The translations under genes were made by a program, and so were the position numbers. From the NCBI GenBank assembly GCA_022828145.1, contig JAJEJA010000117.1, forward strand, positions 1 to 34,955: a DNA stretch of 34,955 nucleotides, given 5' to 3'. Numbering within the stretch: position 1 is the stretch's first letter; each line of letters opens with the position of its first letter. The notes beneath the pieces are model-generated. The model searched no databases, had not been told where the DNA came from, and was given only the letters and a program-made list of their open reading frames with translations. Shown one piece after another: positions 24,357-31,943 of the stretch. Source of the DNA: Candidatus Poribacteria bacterium (GTDB lineage Bacteria > Poribacteria > WGA-4E > WGA-3G).

Positions 24357-25691
24357 ATGACATTAGAGCAGGTCAAGAAAATCGTGAAAGAACATGAAAT
24401 TGAGTTCTTTCTATGTTCATTTGTTGAGATGAGCGGTGCACCTAAAGCAAAAGTAATTCCAGTCACGCACCTTGATGAAATGGCAAAAGACGGCGCAGGA
24501 TTCGGCGGGTTTGCTGCAGGTGAGATCGGACAAAGTCCACATGATCCAGAAATGGCAAGCATCCCTGACTTTAACTCTTTTATGATCGTTCCTTGGCAGA
24601 AAAACCTGGCATGGATAGCAAGTGATATGTATGTTGAAGGGCAATCTTGGCACTATTGTCCAAGAACCATATTACGACAACAGTTAGAAAGAGCAAACCA
24701 GATGGGTTACATCTTTAACGTCGGAATAGAAGCTGAATTCATGTTGTTGAAACAAGGTGAGGAAGGTCAATATACACCTTGGGATACACTCGATACATTA
24801 GACAAACCGTGCTATGACCTAAGAGCCTTATATCGAAATATAGATTTGATGACAACTCTGATTAAATATATGCAAGAATTGGAGTGGGAACCTTATGCAA
24901 ATGACCATGAAGATGGAACTTGTCAATTTGAGGTTAACTGGACTTACTCCGATGCGCTTATGACCGCAGACAGACACACCTTTTTCAAGTGGATGGTAAA
25001 AACACTTGCTGAGGAACAAGGACTATTAGCAACCTTTATGCCTAAACCGTTTTCAGATCTGACAGGTAACGGTGCACATTATCACATGAGTCTTTGGGAT
25101 GACAAGGACCAGACGAATCTATTCCTTGATGCACAAGATGAGAACGGCTTATCTAAACTCGCATATTGGTTTACTGGTGGAATACTAAGACACGCCAATG
25201 CGATCACAGCAATCACCAATCCACTTGTAAATAGTTACAAACGCTTGGTACGAATCCCGCCGCGATCAGGGTCTTCGTGGGCACCAGTCTACGTCACCTA
25301 TGGTGGCAATAATCGGACACAGATGATCCGGACTCCTGCAAACGGTAGGATTGAGAATAGGTTAAGTGATGGTGCAGCAAATCCATACCTTGCAACAACT
25401 GTCTTACTCGCTGCAGGTTTAGATGGAATCGAAAATCAGATTGATCCAGGTAAACAAAATCGAGATAATCTATATGAAGTATCAGAAGATGAATTAGAAC
25501 TTCGGGGTGTTTATGCACTCCCATCAACACTCAGTGAAGCCGTAGATGCACTTGCAGAAGACGATGTCATCAAAAATGCATTAGGCGATGAATATGCTGA
25601 TTATTACATTCAAGTGAAAAGACAAGAGTGGCGGAACTACCATTTGAGTGTAAGTGAGTGGGAACGGGAGAATTACATTGAGGTATATTGA
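24357..25691 (+). CDS. Glutamine synthetase family protein, GlnT (type III) like
   Basis: This 444-residue ATP-dependent ligase carries glutamine synthetase landmarks: GIEAEFM (metal-binding Glu-x-Glu), NGAHYHMSLWD (metal His and ATP region), NPLVNSYKRLV, NRTQMIRTP (substrate Arg) and ENRLSDGAANPYLATTVLLAAGLDGI. The overall length and the N-terminal FLCSFVEMSGAPKAKVIPV fit the GlnT group, which includes gamma-glutamylmethylamide synthetase, so an amine other than ammonia is possible as substrate. No adenylylation Tyr motif was recognised. AAGGAG is 8 bases before the ATG, downstream of MITE copy 2. Confidence 0.9.
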   Translation: MTLEQVKKIVKEHEIEFFLCSFVEMSGAPKAKVIPVTHLDEMAKDGAGFGGFAAGEIGQSPHDPEMASIPDFNSFMIVPWQKNLAWIASDMYVEGQSWHYCPRTILRQQLERANQMGYIFNVGIEAEFMLLKQGEEGQYTPWDTLDTLDKPCYDLRALYRNIDLMTTLIKYMQELEWEPYANDHEDGTCQFEVNWTYSDALMTADRHTFFKWMVKTLAEEQGLLATFMPKPFSDLTGNGAHYHMSLWDDKDQTNLFLDAQDENGLSKLAYWFTGGILRHANAITAITNPLVNSYKRLVRIPPRSGSSWAPVYVTYGGNNRTQMIRTPANGRIENRLSDGAANPYLATTVLLAAGLDGIENQIDPGKQNRDNLYEVSEDELELRGVYALPSTLSEAVDALAEDDVIKNALGDEYADYYIQVKRQEWRNYHLSVSEWERENYIEVY

Positions 25692-25728
25692 TGAATTAGT
25701 GTGCCTATCTTGACTATTTCGTTCTTAA

Positions 25729-26004
25729 ATGGTATACTCATTTCTATTGAAGGGAAAAGAGGCAAGAGAGTCTTATGTTCTTGGCGTAGCAGAAGTATTC
25801 AGAAACTGTAAACGTTTTTTAGCAGATGACTATAATGTCTTTATCGTAGCAAACGATAATTTCAATCTTTATCCAACAATCGCTGAATTGGCTGGTATGC
25901 AGATCGTCAATCAACACAAAAGACCAGTACTAAATCGGACAGAAAAGAATAGAGAATTAGCATATTGCGAAACGATTTTTCATATAAAAGAACATGGAGG
26001 ATAA
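25729..26004 (+). pseudogene. C-terminal remnant of a DNA methyltransferase-like gene
   Basis: This 91-residue frame reads VLGVAEVFRNCKRFL, NVFIVANDNFNLYPTIAELAG, KRPVLNRTEKN and ETIFHIKE. From recollection of the family, this resembles the C-terminal end of site-specific DNA methyltransferases of the N4/N6 type (VANDxxNLYPxIAExAG, KRPVLNRTE). The catalytic and SAM-binding motifs that should precede it are absent, and a TAA stands directly before the first ATG, so only the tail remains. No good ribosome binding site is seen. It may still be translated as a small protein, which is less likely. Confidence 0.5.
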
Positions 26005-26007
26005 AAC

Positions 26008-26739
26008 ATGGCACAAATCAAATCGGTATTACTATGGGAAAACCAACGCAGGTATATTAGAGAAGCAATAGATGAAGGCACTCTCAAAGGTGCAATCATC
26101 CCAACAGGAAGCACAGAACAACATAACGAACACTTGGCAATGTACCACGACACACAAAGTGCTGTCTACGTATCTAAACTGGCAGCAGAAAAATTGTATC
26201 CAAATGTCGTTGTAACCACACCCTTAGCAATCGGTGTGTCAGAACACTGGATGGACCATAAAGGCACACTAACGCTGCGTCCAGAGGTGTTTGGAGAGGT
26301 GCTATACGACGTCGCCGATAGTATGCGGCGACACGGTATAAAGAATATACTCATTGTAAATGGACACGCGGGTAACTCAGGACCTGTAATGCAACGTTTG
26401 GATGGTTACAAAGAAAAACTCGGTATCAATATAGAATATCATTCATATTGGGAAGCATATTCCGGTGAGTTAGTAAAAGAACAGATGGAATCAGGGGTCT
26501 GCCCAGGACACGCAGCAGAATTTGAGACTGCATTTGCACTTGCGGCATTTCCAGATAACGTAGATTGGAACGGCGTAGATTACGACACCGCAAAACTCAC
26601 TATTTCAGATGAAGGACAAGCGAAGTCTGACAGAGAATACCATCACCAAGCAAAACTCGCTACTACAGAAAAAGGACAAGTCATGATTGATGTCGCAGTT
26701 GAGTGGGTCGCTGAAAAAATACGACAGATGATCGCATAA
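26008..26739 (+). CDS. Creatininase family amidohydrolase
   Basis: This 243-residue cytosolic metalloenzyme has PTGSTEQHNEHLAMYHD (metal ligands Glu, His and Asp, family P-x-GS-x-EQHGxHLPxxTD), LIVNGHAGN (His ligand) and GHAAEFETAFAL (Glu ligand). Family members hydrolyse creatinine, act in riboflavin/F420 or mycofactocin routes, or cleave other cyclic amides. GGAGGAT is 6 bases before the ATG, within the end of the methyltransferase remnant. Its position behind a GlnT-like enzyme suggests a role in amide or amine nitrogen use, which is inference. Confidence 0.9.
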   Translation: MAQIKSVLLWENQRRYIREAIDEGTLKGAIIPTGSTEQHNEHLAMYHDTQSAVYVSKLAAEKLYPNVVVTTPLAIGVSEHWMDHKGTLTLRPEVFGEVLYDVADSMRRHGIKNILIVNGHAGNSGPVMQRLDGYKEKLGINIEYHSYWEAYSGELVKEQMESGVCPGHAAEFETAFALAAFPDNVDWNGVDYDTAKLTISDEGQAKSDREYHHQAKLATTEKGQVMIDVAVEWVAEKIRQMIA

Positions 26740-26769
26740 GAGACAGCGGCACATAACGGACAACACTGG

Positions 26770-26793
26770 AACGTCTGTGTAAGCAGACGTTTT
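26770..26793 (+). terminator. Rho-independent terminator after the creatininase gene
   Basis: AACGTCTG (26770-26777) and CAGACGTT (26784-26791) form an 8-bp stem with a 6-base loop, ending in TTTT. The orientation fits the plus-strand gene ending at 26739. Confidence 0.65.
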
Positions 26794-26806
26794 AGTTAAC
26801 TTTTTT

Positions 26807-27595
26807 CTAATGTCCCTCAAGTGCTTTTCTTAAGCCATCACCATGTTCACGCCACCAACCGTAAAGTATGGAAATATCAGTACCTATGCAAAAATGACGT
26901 ACACCCATATCAAGAAAACGTTTTGCGCCATCAGCACTCCCAATTTCTGCACGCGGTGGAACTCCCATCTTAATAGCAGTCTCAAAAACCCAACGTTCAG
27001 TTTCTTGAATCTCCTTAGAACCCCTTTGACCTACTTTACCAATACTCATTGAATAATCTGAACCACCCCATTGAATCATGTCAACACCATCAACCGAGAG
27101 CACCTCTTCAAGATTATCAACTGTACCTTTTTTCTCTATCATAATGACAACCACAACATCACGCAATGCTTGAACATAAGCAGGTCCACCGCCATATCCC
27201 ATATAAGCGAATCTTCGTGTAGCGACACCATAGCTGCCACCATCTTCTGGGGTATCTGCGCGTGTTATACGAACACATTCTTTCACATCTTCTACATTTT
27301 GGCAATCCGCATAAAGAACGCTCTGAAATCCCGATCCAATCGCACGTTGTGCAATAAACCCTCGCGGTTCCTGATCAACTTTGATCATTGTTGAGATGTT
27401 ATGAAGTTCAGCAGCCCTACACAGATTATCTAAATCGTGTAAGTCAAAAGGTCCATATTCCCCAACAAACTCAACATAATCGTACATACCTGTATGTCCA
27501 ATTGCTTCTACAATAGAAGGCCAAGTCGTATGTATATGAGTACCGACGGTGGGTTTGTCATTATTCAGCAAATCACGAAAGGTATTCTGTCTCAT
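26807..27595 (-). CDS. HpcH/HpaI aldolase family protein
   Basis: This 262-residue class II pyruvate aldolase-type TIM barrel has KVDQEPRGFIAQRAIGSGFQS (Arg that orients pyruvate), VVVIMIEKKGTVDNLEEVL (metal-binding Glu) and MIQWGGSDYSMSIG (metal-binding Asp). The family cleaves 2-keto-3-deoxy sugar acids and similar 4-hydroxy-2-oxo acids. A usual start-region motif G-x-W is replaced by THIHTTWPSIVE. The ATG at 27595 is used because GAGGAG lies 5 bases upstream; the TTG at 27598 is too close. It converges on the creatininase gene and is divergent from the 27809 Gfo gene. Confidence 0.88.
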   Translation of the reverse strand: MRQNTFRDLLNNDKPTVGTHIHTTWPSIVEAIGHTGMYDYVEFVGEYGPFDLHDLDNLCRAAELHNISTMIKVDQEPRGFIAQRAIGSGFQSVLYADCQNVEDVKECVRITRADTPEDGGSYGVATRRFAYMGYGGGPAYVQALRDVVVVIMIEKKGTVDNLEEVLSVDGVDMIQWGGSDYSMSIGKVGQRGSKEIQETERWVFETAIKMGVPPRAEIGSADGAKRFLDMGVRHFCIGTDISILYGWWREHGDGLRKALEGH

Positions 27596-27742
27596 CAATT
27601 CTCCTCATCTGTATTGAATGCAATATTTAGAACGATAAAATGTTCAGTATGTATTCTATCAGATAGTATCATTCTTGTCAAATCAATGAAAACATAAAAA
27701 CATATTATGAGTTATTGATTTCAGGGTCAATGCATATATTCC

Positions 27743-27771
27743 TTGCATTCTGATTATTTTTCTGATAAACT
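27743..27771 (+). promoter_or_regulatory. Candidate sigma70-type promoter for the 27809 Gfo gene
   Basis: TTGCAT (27743-27748) and TAAACT (27766-27771) are 17 bases apart, 37 bases before the start codon. The match to consensus is moderate (4-5 of 6 and 4 of 6). Confidence 0.35.
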
Positions 27772-27808
27772 CTGTTTCAAACTTGAACATTTAGAAGAAT
27801 GAGGTATT

Positions 27809-28864
27809 ATGATGTCAGAAAAAACATATCGTGTTGGTGTAATCGGTTGTGGTGGTATGGGGCGCGCCCATGCTCGTAGTTGGAATGGGAGTGGACGGGC
27901 TAAAGTTGTTTCCGCTTCAGATATCAGTGCTGAATCCGCTGCGAAATTCGCTGATGAATTATCGCTTCCTTCTCACTATACAGATTTTGCTGAAATGTGT
28001 GAGAAAGAGGAACTGGATATCGTTAGCATCACAACTTGGCAAAGCGTCCGTGCTGAACCTACAATTGCAGCTGCTGAAAATGGTGTAATTGGCGTTATTA
28101 CCGAAAAACCGATGGCAGCTTCCGTTGGCGATGCACAAGACATGATGGACGCTTGTGAAAAAAATGGCACAAAGTTAGTCGTTGGACATCAACGAAGATT
28201 TAGTCCACAGAATTGTGAAGCACGTAGACTGATTCAAGAGGGGGCAATAGGACAACCCCAAACAATGTTACGGCGAGATGGACACGGGCTATTGAACCGT
28301 GGGACACATGAAATCGACGAAATGCGTTTTATCCTTGGCGATCCTGATCCGCAATGGCTCATCGGTCAAGTATCCCGCAAAACAGATCGTTGGGAAAGAA
28401 GAGTGAGAACCGAAGATAAATGTATGGCTGAAATCTGCTTTGAAGGCGGTATCCGAGGTATTTATGAAAGCGATTTACCCGGTCCAGGTCTAAGAGGTGA
28501 TGCTGTATACGGTGATGATGGTCAACTCAGACGAGGTGCCGATGGCACAATTGAGGTATTGAACAGTAAAGCAGCAGGATGGCAGACAATCAAACCGCGT
28601 CAAAGTGAACCGAATCAGTTCTCTGAGATGTTGGCATGGATTGAAGGTAATGTTGATGAACACCGGAACGCCGGTAGGCATGGACTTTGCACCATTGAAA
28701 TACTCATGGCATTTTACGAATCTGTGCGACTCCAAGACGTTGTTACCTTCCCCTTAACAACACGACCTAATCCGCTTGATCTATTGGTTGAAGGTGGGAA
28801 GTTACCTGTCTTTGTTGAGGGACGTTACGACATTCGTGCTCCGTTCCCTGAGCAGAACAAATAG
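27809..28864 (+). CDS. Gfo/Idh/MocA family oxidoreductase
   Basis: This 351-residue protein has Rossmann motif GVIGCGGMGRAHARSW, VSASDISAESAAKFADEL with the NAD-binding Asp, EKP motif in ITEKPMAAS and GHQRRFSPQN. The usual GGG-x-x-x-D-x-x-x-H catalytic segment is replaced by LLNRGTHEIDEMRFILGD, so the His is kept. It is somewhat longer than the other copies, with a C-terminal tail. Two ATGs open the frame, with GAGG a few bases before. It stands alone, converging on the PhyH gene. Substrate unknown. Confidence 0.92.
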   Translation: MMSEKTYRVGVIGCGGMGRAHARSWNGSGRAKVVSASDISAESAAKFADELSLPSHYTDFAEMCEKEELDIVSITTWQSVRAEPTIAAAENGVIGVITEKPMAASVGDAQDMMDACEKNGTKLVVGHQRRFSPQNCEARRLIQEGAIGQPQTMLRRDGHGLLNRGTHEIDEMRFILGDPDPQWLIGQVSRKTDRWERRVRTEDKCMAEICFEGGIRGIYESDLPGPGLRGDAVYGDDGQLRRGADGTIEVLNSKAAGWQTIKPRQSEPNQFSEMLAWIEGNVDEHRNAGRHGLCTIEILMAFYESVRLQDVVTFPLTTRPNPLDLLVEGGKLPVFVEGRYDIRAPFPEQNK

Positions 28865-28883
28865 CAGTTGATTTGCTATTGAA

Positions 28884-29759
28884 TTAGCAATCTACATCTT
28901 TGCCTTCACTACCAAATATATCCATGCGGTCCTGGGTAGAAATATCATCAGAACTTGCAGGTTTATAGTGAAACTGTAAAGCACGGCGGCGTTCGGACGA
29001 ATGATTAACAGGACTTCCGTGGTGGAGTAATCCGTGCCAAAATAGACATCCCCCGGGTGACAGTGGCACCATTGTGTCGCGATCGATTGGAACATCGGTA
29101 TCGCATATCTGCCAATCTCTACGGTTGAAGTGTATCATCGGTCCCTCGTTATGTGAACCTGGAATGATGTGCATACAACCGTTCTCGGCAGTGGCTTCAT
29201 CTAATGCGATCCACACACCAACAACAGTTGTGCCTTGTGCCAAATTAAAATATGCACAATCCTGATGCCACGGTTTTTCTGTGCCGTGCAGTGGCGGTTT
29301 TACCAACGCCATATCTTGAAACAATATGGGTGTATCTCCCATAATTTGCTCAAGAACCCGTATGAGTCCTGCATGTTCTGAAAGTGCTTTCAGTCGTGCT
29401 TCGTGATGTACGAAGTTAAATATCTTGCGAATAGCATCACGTCGCTCCTTCGGCTTCATCTCATCCTTGCGTTTAGCGAGTTTCGATTCGAACTGTATGG
29501 CGCGAAAATCTGGTTTTTTTCCGTCCATCAGATACACCATACCTGCCAGTGCCTCCTCTATCTCCTTATCTGTAAAAGCATCTTCAATGACTAAATAACC
29601 GTTCTGATGAAAATAATCAATGTCAGTTTTGCTAACAGATGAAAACCCGCCTGTAATACTATTCGCAACTGTATCAAATCGGTAAAGTTCATCAGGGTAC
29701 GGAATTGGTGTTGGTGTATTGACGACATCTTCAGTGCCAACGTTTTCTTGCTGGTTCAT
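28884..29759 (-). CDS. Phytanoyl-CoA dioxygenase (PhyH) family protein
   Basis: This 291-residue Fe(II)/2-oxoglutarate oxygenase has a 40-residue N-terminal extension, then FHQNGYLVIEDAFTDKEIEEAL, iron ligands in KPWHQDCAYF (His165, Asp167), MHIIPGSHNEG, and the distal His in HHGSPVNHSSERRRALQ (His246 or 247, Arg about 258). ATG at 29759 is chosen for its AAGGAGC at 8 bases; a frame start at 29798 would lie inside the upstream gene. It is the last gene of the truA-HD-PhyH operon, 10 bases after the HD gene. It is clearly diverged from the PhyH at 20713. Substrate unknown. Confidence 0.92.
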   Translation of the reverse strand: MNQQENVGTEDVVNTPTPIPYPDELYRFDTVANSITGGFSSVSKTDIDYFHQNGYLVIEDAFTDKEIEEALAGMVYLMDGKKPDFRAIQFESKLAKRKDEMKPKERRDAIRKIFNFVHHEARLKALSEHAGLIRVLEQIMGDTPILFQDMALVKPPLHGTEKPWHQDCAYFNLAQGTTVVGVWIALDEATAENGCMHIIPGSHNEGPMIHFNRRDWQICDTDVPIDRDTMVPLSPGGCLFWHGLLHHGSPVNHSSERRRALQFHYKPASSDDISTQDRMDIFGSEGKDVDC

Positions 29760-29769
29760 GATTTGCTCC

Positions 29770-30780
29770 TTATATTTCACCTCGTCCTTCCTGTTCAAGT
29801 AGATTCAGGAAGTTGGAAACACGTTCTATTGCATCTTGGGCGCGTTCACGGGCAGAGGCAGTTGTTTCTTCATTTACCCACTTCTGCCGTTCTGGCAGCC
29901 AGTCTGTTTGGAGATGCTCAAGCTGATTTAAGAAATGTGGATCTTCGGTTTCACTCACAAAATACTCAATAATACCTAATAATCCGTATTTGCGATTTAT
30001 CTCCATATCATCTAATTCACCCACCATTTGGGCAAAGAGTTGCTGATTCCGATCTTGTCTTGCTTGAGCGACTTCCCGCGACGATTCGGTGAGGAGTTTG
30101 TCTACAAATTCCTGTTTGGAATTTATCCAACGCGGTAGATTCCTGACATATTCCTCTAAATTGAAACTCCCACGTTGCAGCGCAAAATAGGCATGTATGT
30201 GAATATTCCTGAAAAAGCCTGTATAGCCTATGTTCGGGTCCATCGTGTCTGCATCGTAGAGGATTTGGTTTTCAATACTCCCATACAAGAGTTTAAAATC
30301 TTCAGCGGTGAGATTTGTTGGTTTCAAATGTGCTAATACCACAGAAGTCGCGGCATCCACAAACGCTGGGTCAAAATCATACATAGCCAAGATATTCTCA
30401 GTGATGACCGCCCCAGACTCGTGATGTACCTTACCCCGAAGATTGTGTTTGTCGTATAGTTCGGTGACGATGTTTTGACCTGCAGGACTTAGCGTTTCAT
30501 TAAGCCAGAATCCGTTATTGTCAAGTATCCGTTTCCCGTTGTCATCCGTCAAGATGACACCATCATACCGTTTCGTTATGTCGTGTAGCGTGCCAGCCAC
30601 CTCCAAGAGTTTGACATCACCCCCTTCTCGTCTACCGAGTTCCATACTCATCGCACGTACACGCATGGTATGGTTCCACGTATAATGTCTCCATTGAAAA
30701 CCGACTCGGTTGTGTTCCCATAGACCAAACGTTTCATTGACCAACGATTCCAACTCATTCAAGACTTGACCGTAATTCAT
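29770..30780 (-). CDS. HD-domain phosphohydrolase-like protein
   Basis: This 336-residue soluble protein has an HD domain in its first half: TWNHTMRVRAMSMEL (first His), VAGTLHDITKRYDG (HD pair and Lys), HHESGAVITENIL, VVLAHLKP and ILYDADTMD (last Asp). The second half is helical and charged (for example TESSREVAQARQDRNQQL) and ends in an Arg/Glu-rich tail. HD proteins hydrolyse phosphoesters or nucleotides, but some bind iron and oxidise small molecules, which is of interest next to a PhyH oxygenase. ATG at 30780 is used (GAGG 5 bases upstream). It lies 12 bases after truA. Confidence 0.82.
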   Translation of the reverse strand: MNYGQVLNELESLVNETFGLWEHNRVGFQWRHYTWNHTMRVRAMSMELGRREGGDVKLLEVAGTLHDITKRYDGVILTDDNGKRILDNNGFWLNETLSPAGQNIVTELYDKHNLRGKVHHESGAVITENILAMYDFDPAFVDAATSVVLAHLKPTNLTAEDFKLLYGSIENQILYDADTMDPNIGYTGFFRNIHIHAYFALQRGSFNLEEYVRNLPRWINSKQEFVDKLLTESSREVAQARQDRNQQLFAQMVGELDDMEINRKYGLLGIIEYFVSETEDPHFLNQLEHLQTDWLPERQKWVNEETTASARERAQDAIERVSNFLNLLEQEGRGEI

Positions 30781-30792
30781 AAACACCTCATT

Positions 30793-31551
30793 TTAATGAT
30801 CGTTATATTTGACTTGGATAAGCGACAACCCATGTGCAGGAACAGAAGTACCTGCTAATGCTCTATCTTTAGCTTGCATAATTTCAAGGAACTGTTCACA
30901 TGCATTGGTATTGCTATCCGACTTATGTTTTGTACACTTGAGGAGTGTCCCGACAATTGCTCGGACCATCCCTCGCAAGAATGCATCTGCTTCAATCTCA
31001 AAGCATATCAGATCACCATTTTTATCACAAGATGCGTCAAAGATTTTACAGTTTGGGTTCTGTCTATCGCTTCCAGTTTTCTGAAAGGATGTAAAGTCAT
31101 GTTTTCCTAAAATTGACTTGCTAATTGACCGAATTAAGTCTAAATCTATCGGTGAAGAATAGTGATACGCTGTCTTACGTAAAATAGCAGATGGATATGA
31201 CCGATTCAAAATTGTGTACCGATACCTTCGGCTTGTTGCACTGAAACGGGCATGAAAGTCAGTAGCTACTTCTGTAACGTCACAGACGACTATATCGTGC
31301 GGTAAAATAGAGTTAAGTCCATGCTGAAATGCTGCTGTCGGTATAGGAGAATCTGTATGAAAATTTGCGACTTGCCCTTCAGCATGCACACCCGAGTCTG
31401 TTCTGCCCGCGCCTATTATTTTTATGCTTCTGTTCGTTAACTGAGTCAATGCCTTTTCTATTCTGCCTTGAACGGTTGGAAGATCTGGTTGAATCTGCCA
31501 ACCGTTGTAATGTGTTCCATCATATTCAAGTATGAGTTTTATATTGCGCAT
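30793..31551 (-). CDS. truA: tRNA pseudouridine(38-40) synthase TruA
   Basis: This 252-residue protein starts with the family signature NIKLILEYDGTHYNGWQ and has the catalytic Asp in IGAGRTDSGVHAEGQVANF. Further landmarks are LNSILPHDIVV, DFHARFSATSRRYRY, YHYSSPIDLD, GKHDFTSFQKTGS and the C-terminal ADAFLRGMVRAIVGTLL. TruA converts U38-U40 in the anticodon stem of many tRNAs to pseudouridine. The ATG at 31551 is chosen because the homology starts there; the frame extends 16 codons upstream. It is the first gene of an operon with the HD and PhyH genes. Confidence 0.96.
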   Translation of the reverse strand: MRNIKLILEYDGTHYNGWQIQPDLPTVQGRIEKALTQLTNRSIKIIGAGRTDSGVHAEGQVANFHTDSPIPTAAFQHGLNSILPHDIVVCDVTEVATDFHARFSATSRRYRYTILNRSYPSAILRKTAYHYSSPIDLDLIRSISKSILGKHDFTSFQKTGSDRQNPNCKIFDASCDKNGDLICFEIEADAFLRGMVRAIVGTLLKCTKHKSDSNTNACEQFLEIMQAKDRALAGTSVPAHGLSLIQVKYNDH

Positions 31552-31727
31552 TATGTCCCAATAGATGATTTCATCTGCTAAGTATGTTAAGATTACCACA
31601 CCATCGGTTATGTGTCAAACTGTTTTGGTGGGAGGGGTGTGTAAAGTTTTTGGCACTTAACAGTCTGAATCGCGGTTTAATGCCTCTGTTCGAACAACCT
31701 CTAACCATCATTACGTTTTTCTGCCCA

Positions 31728-31849
31728 CCATCCATGTTGATCTTGCTGTAGCACATTCATCCTTGATTGTGCTTCTTCCTCCAACCCCATTCATCTTTGA
31801 TTGTGCTTCTGTGTACCCATCCAACTTGATATTGCTGTAGCACATTCAT
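31728..31849. repeat. Interleaved direct repeats with TGTAGCACA/TTGTGCT pairs
   Basis: A 33-base unit containing TTGCTGTAGCACATTCAT occurs at 31728-31760 and 31817-31849 (30 of 33 identical). A 23-base unit CATTCATC-Y-TTGATTGTGCTTCT occurs at 31754-31776 and 31788-31810 (one mismatch). AGCACA and TGTGCT can pair, so the units may fold into small hairpins like the one at 21491-21528. Confidence 0.7.
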
Positions 31850-31883
31850 TATGCTATGAACTTCTCAAAGAGAACCTGTATAA

Positions 31884-31919
31884 AATAAAAAAGGCAGATA
31901 CCCGTTCAGATATCTGCCT
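31884..31919 (-). terminator. Rho-independent terminator of the Cys-rich operon
   Basis: On the minus strand AGGCAGATA (31919-31911) pairs with TATCTGCCT (31900-31892) around a 10-base loop and is followed by TTTTTTATTTT. It lies 25 bases after the stop codon of the 610-residue protein, a textbook intrinsic terminator. Confidence 0.88.
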
Positions 31920-31943
31920 GTAAAATGTGAGTGATTCAATGTG

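Larger units (their letters stand above)
31552..31943. other. Gene-free stretch with repeats and a terminator
   Basis: These 392 bases separate truA from the Cys-rich operon on the same strand. They hold the interleaved direct repeats at 31728-31849 and the terminator at 31884-31919. The truA promoter should be near 31560-31650 on the minus strand, but no good boxes were recognised. A short minus-strand frame at 31571-31756 shows no homology. Confidence 0.6.
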
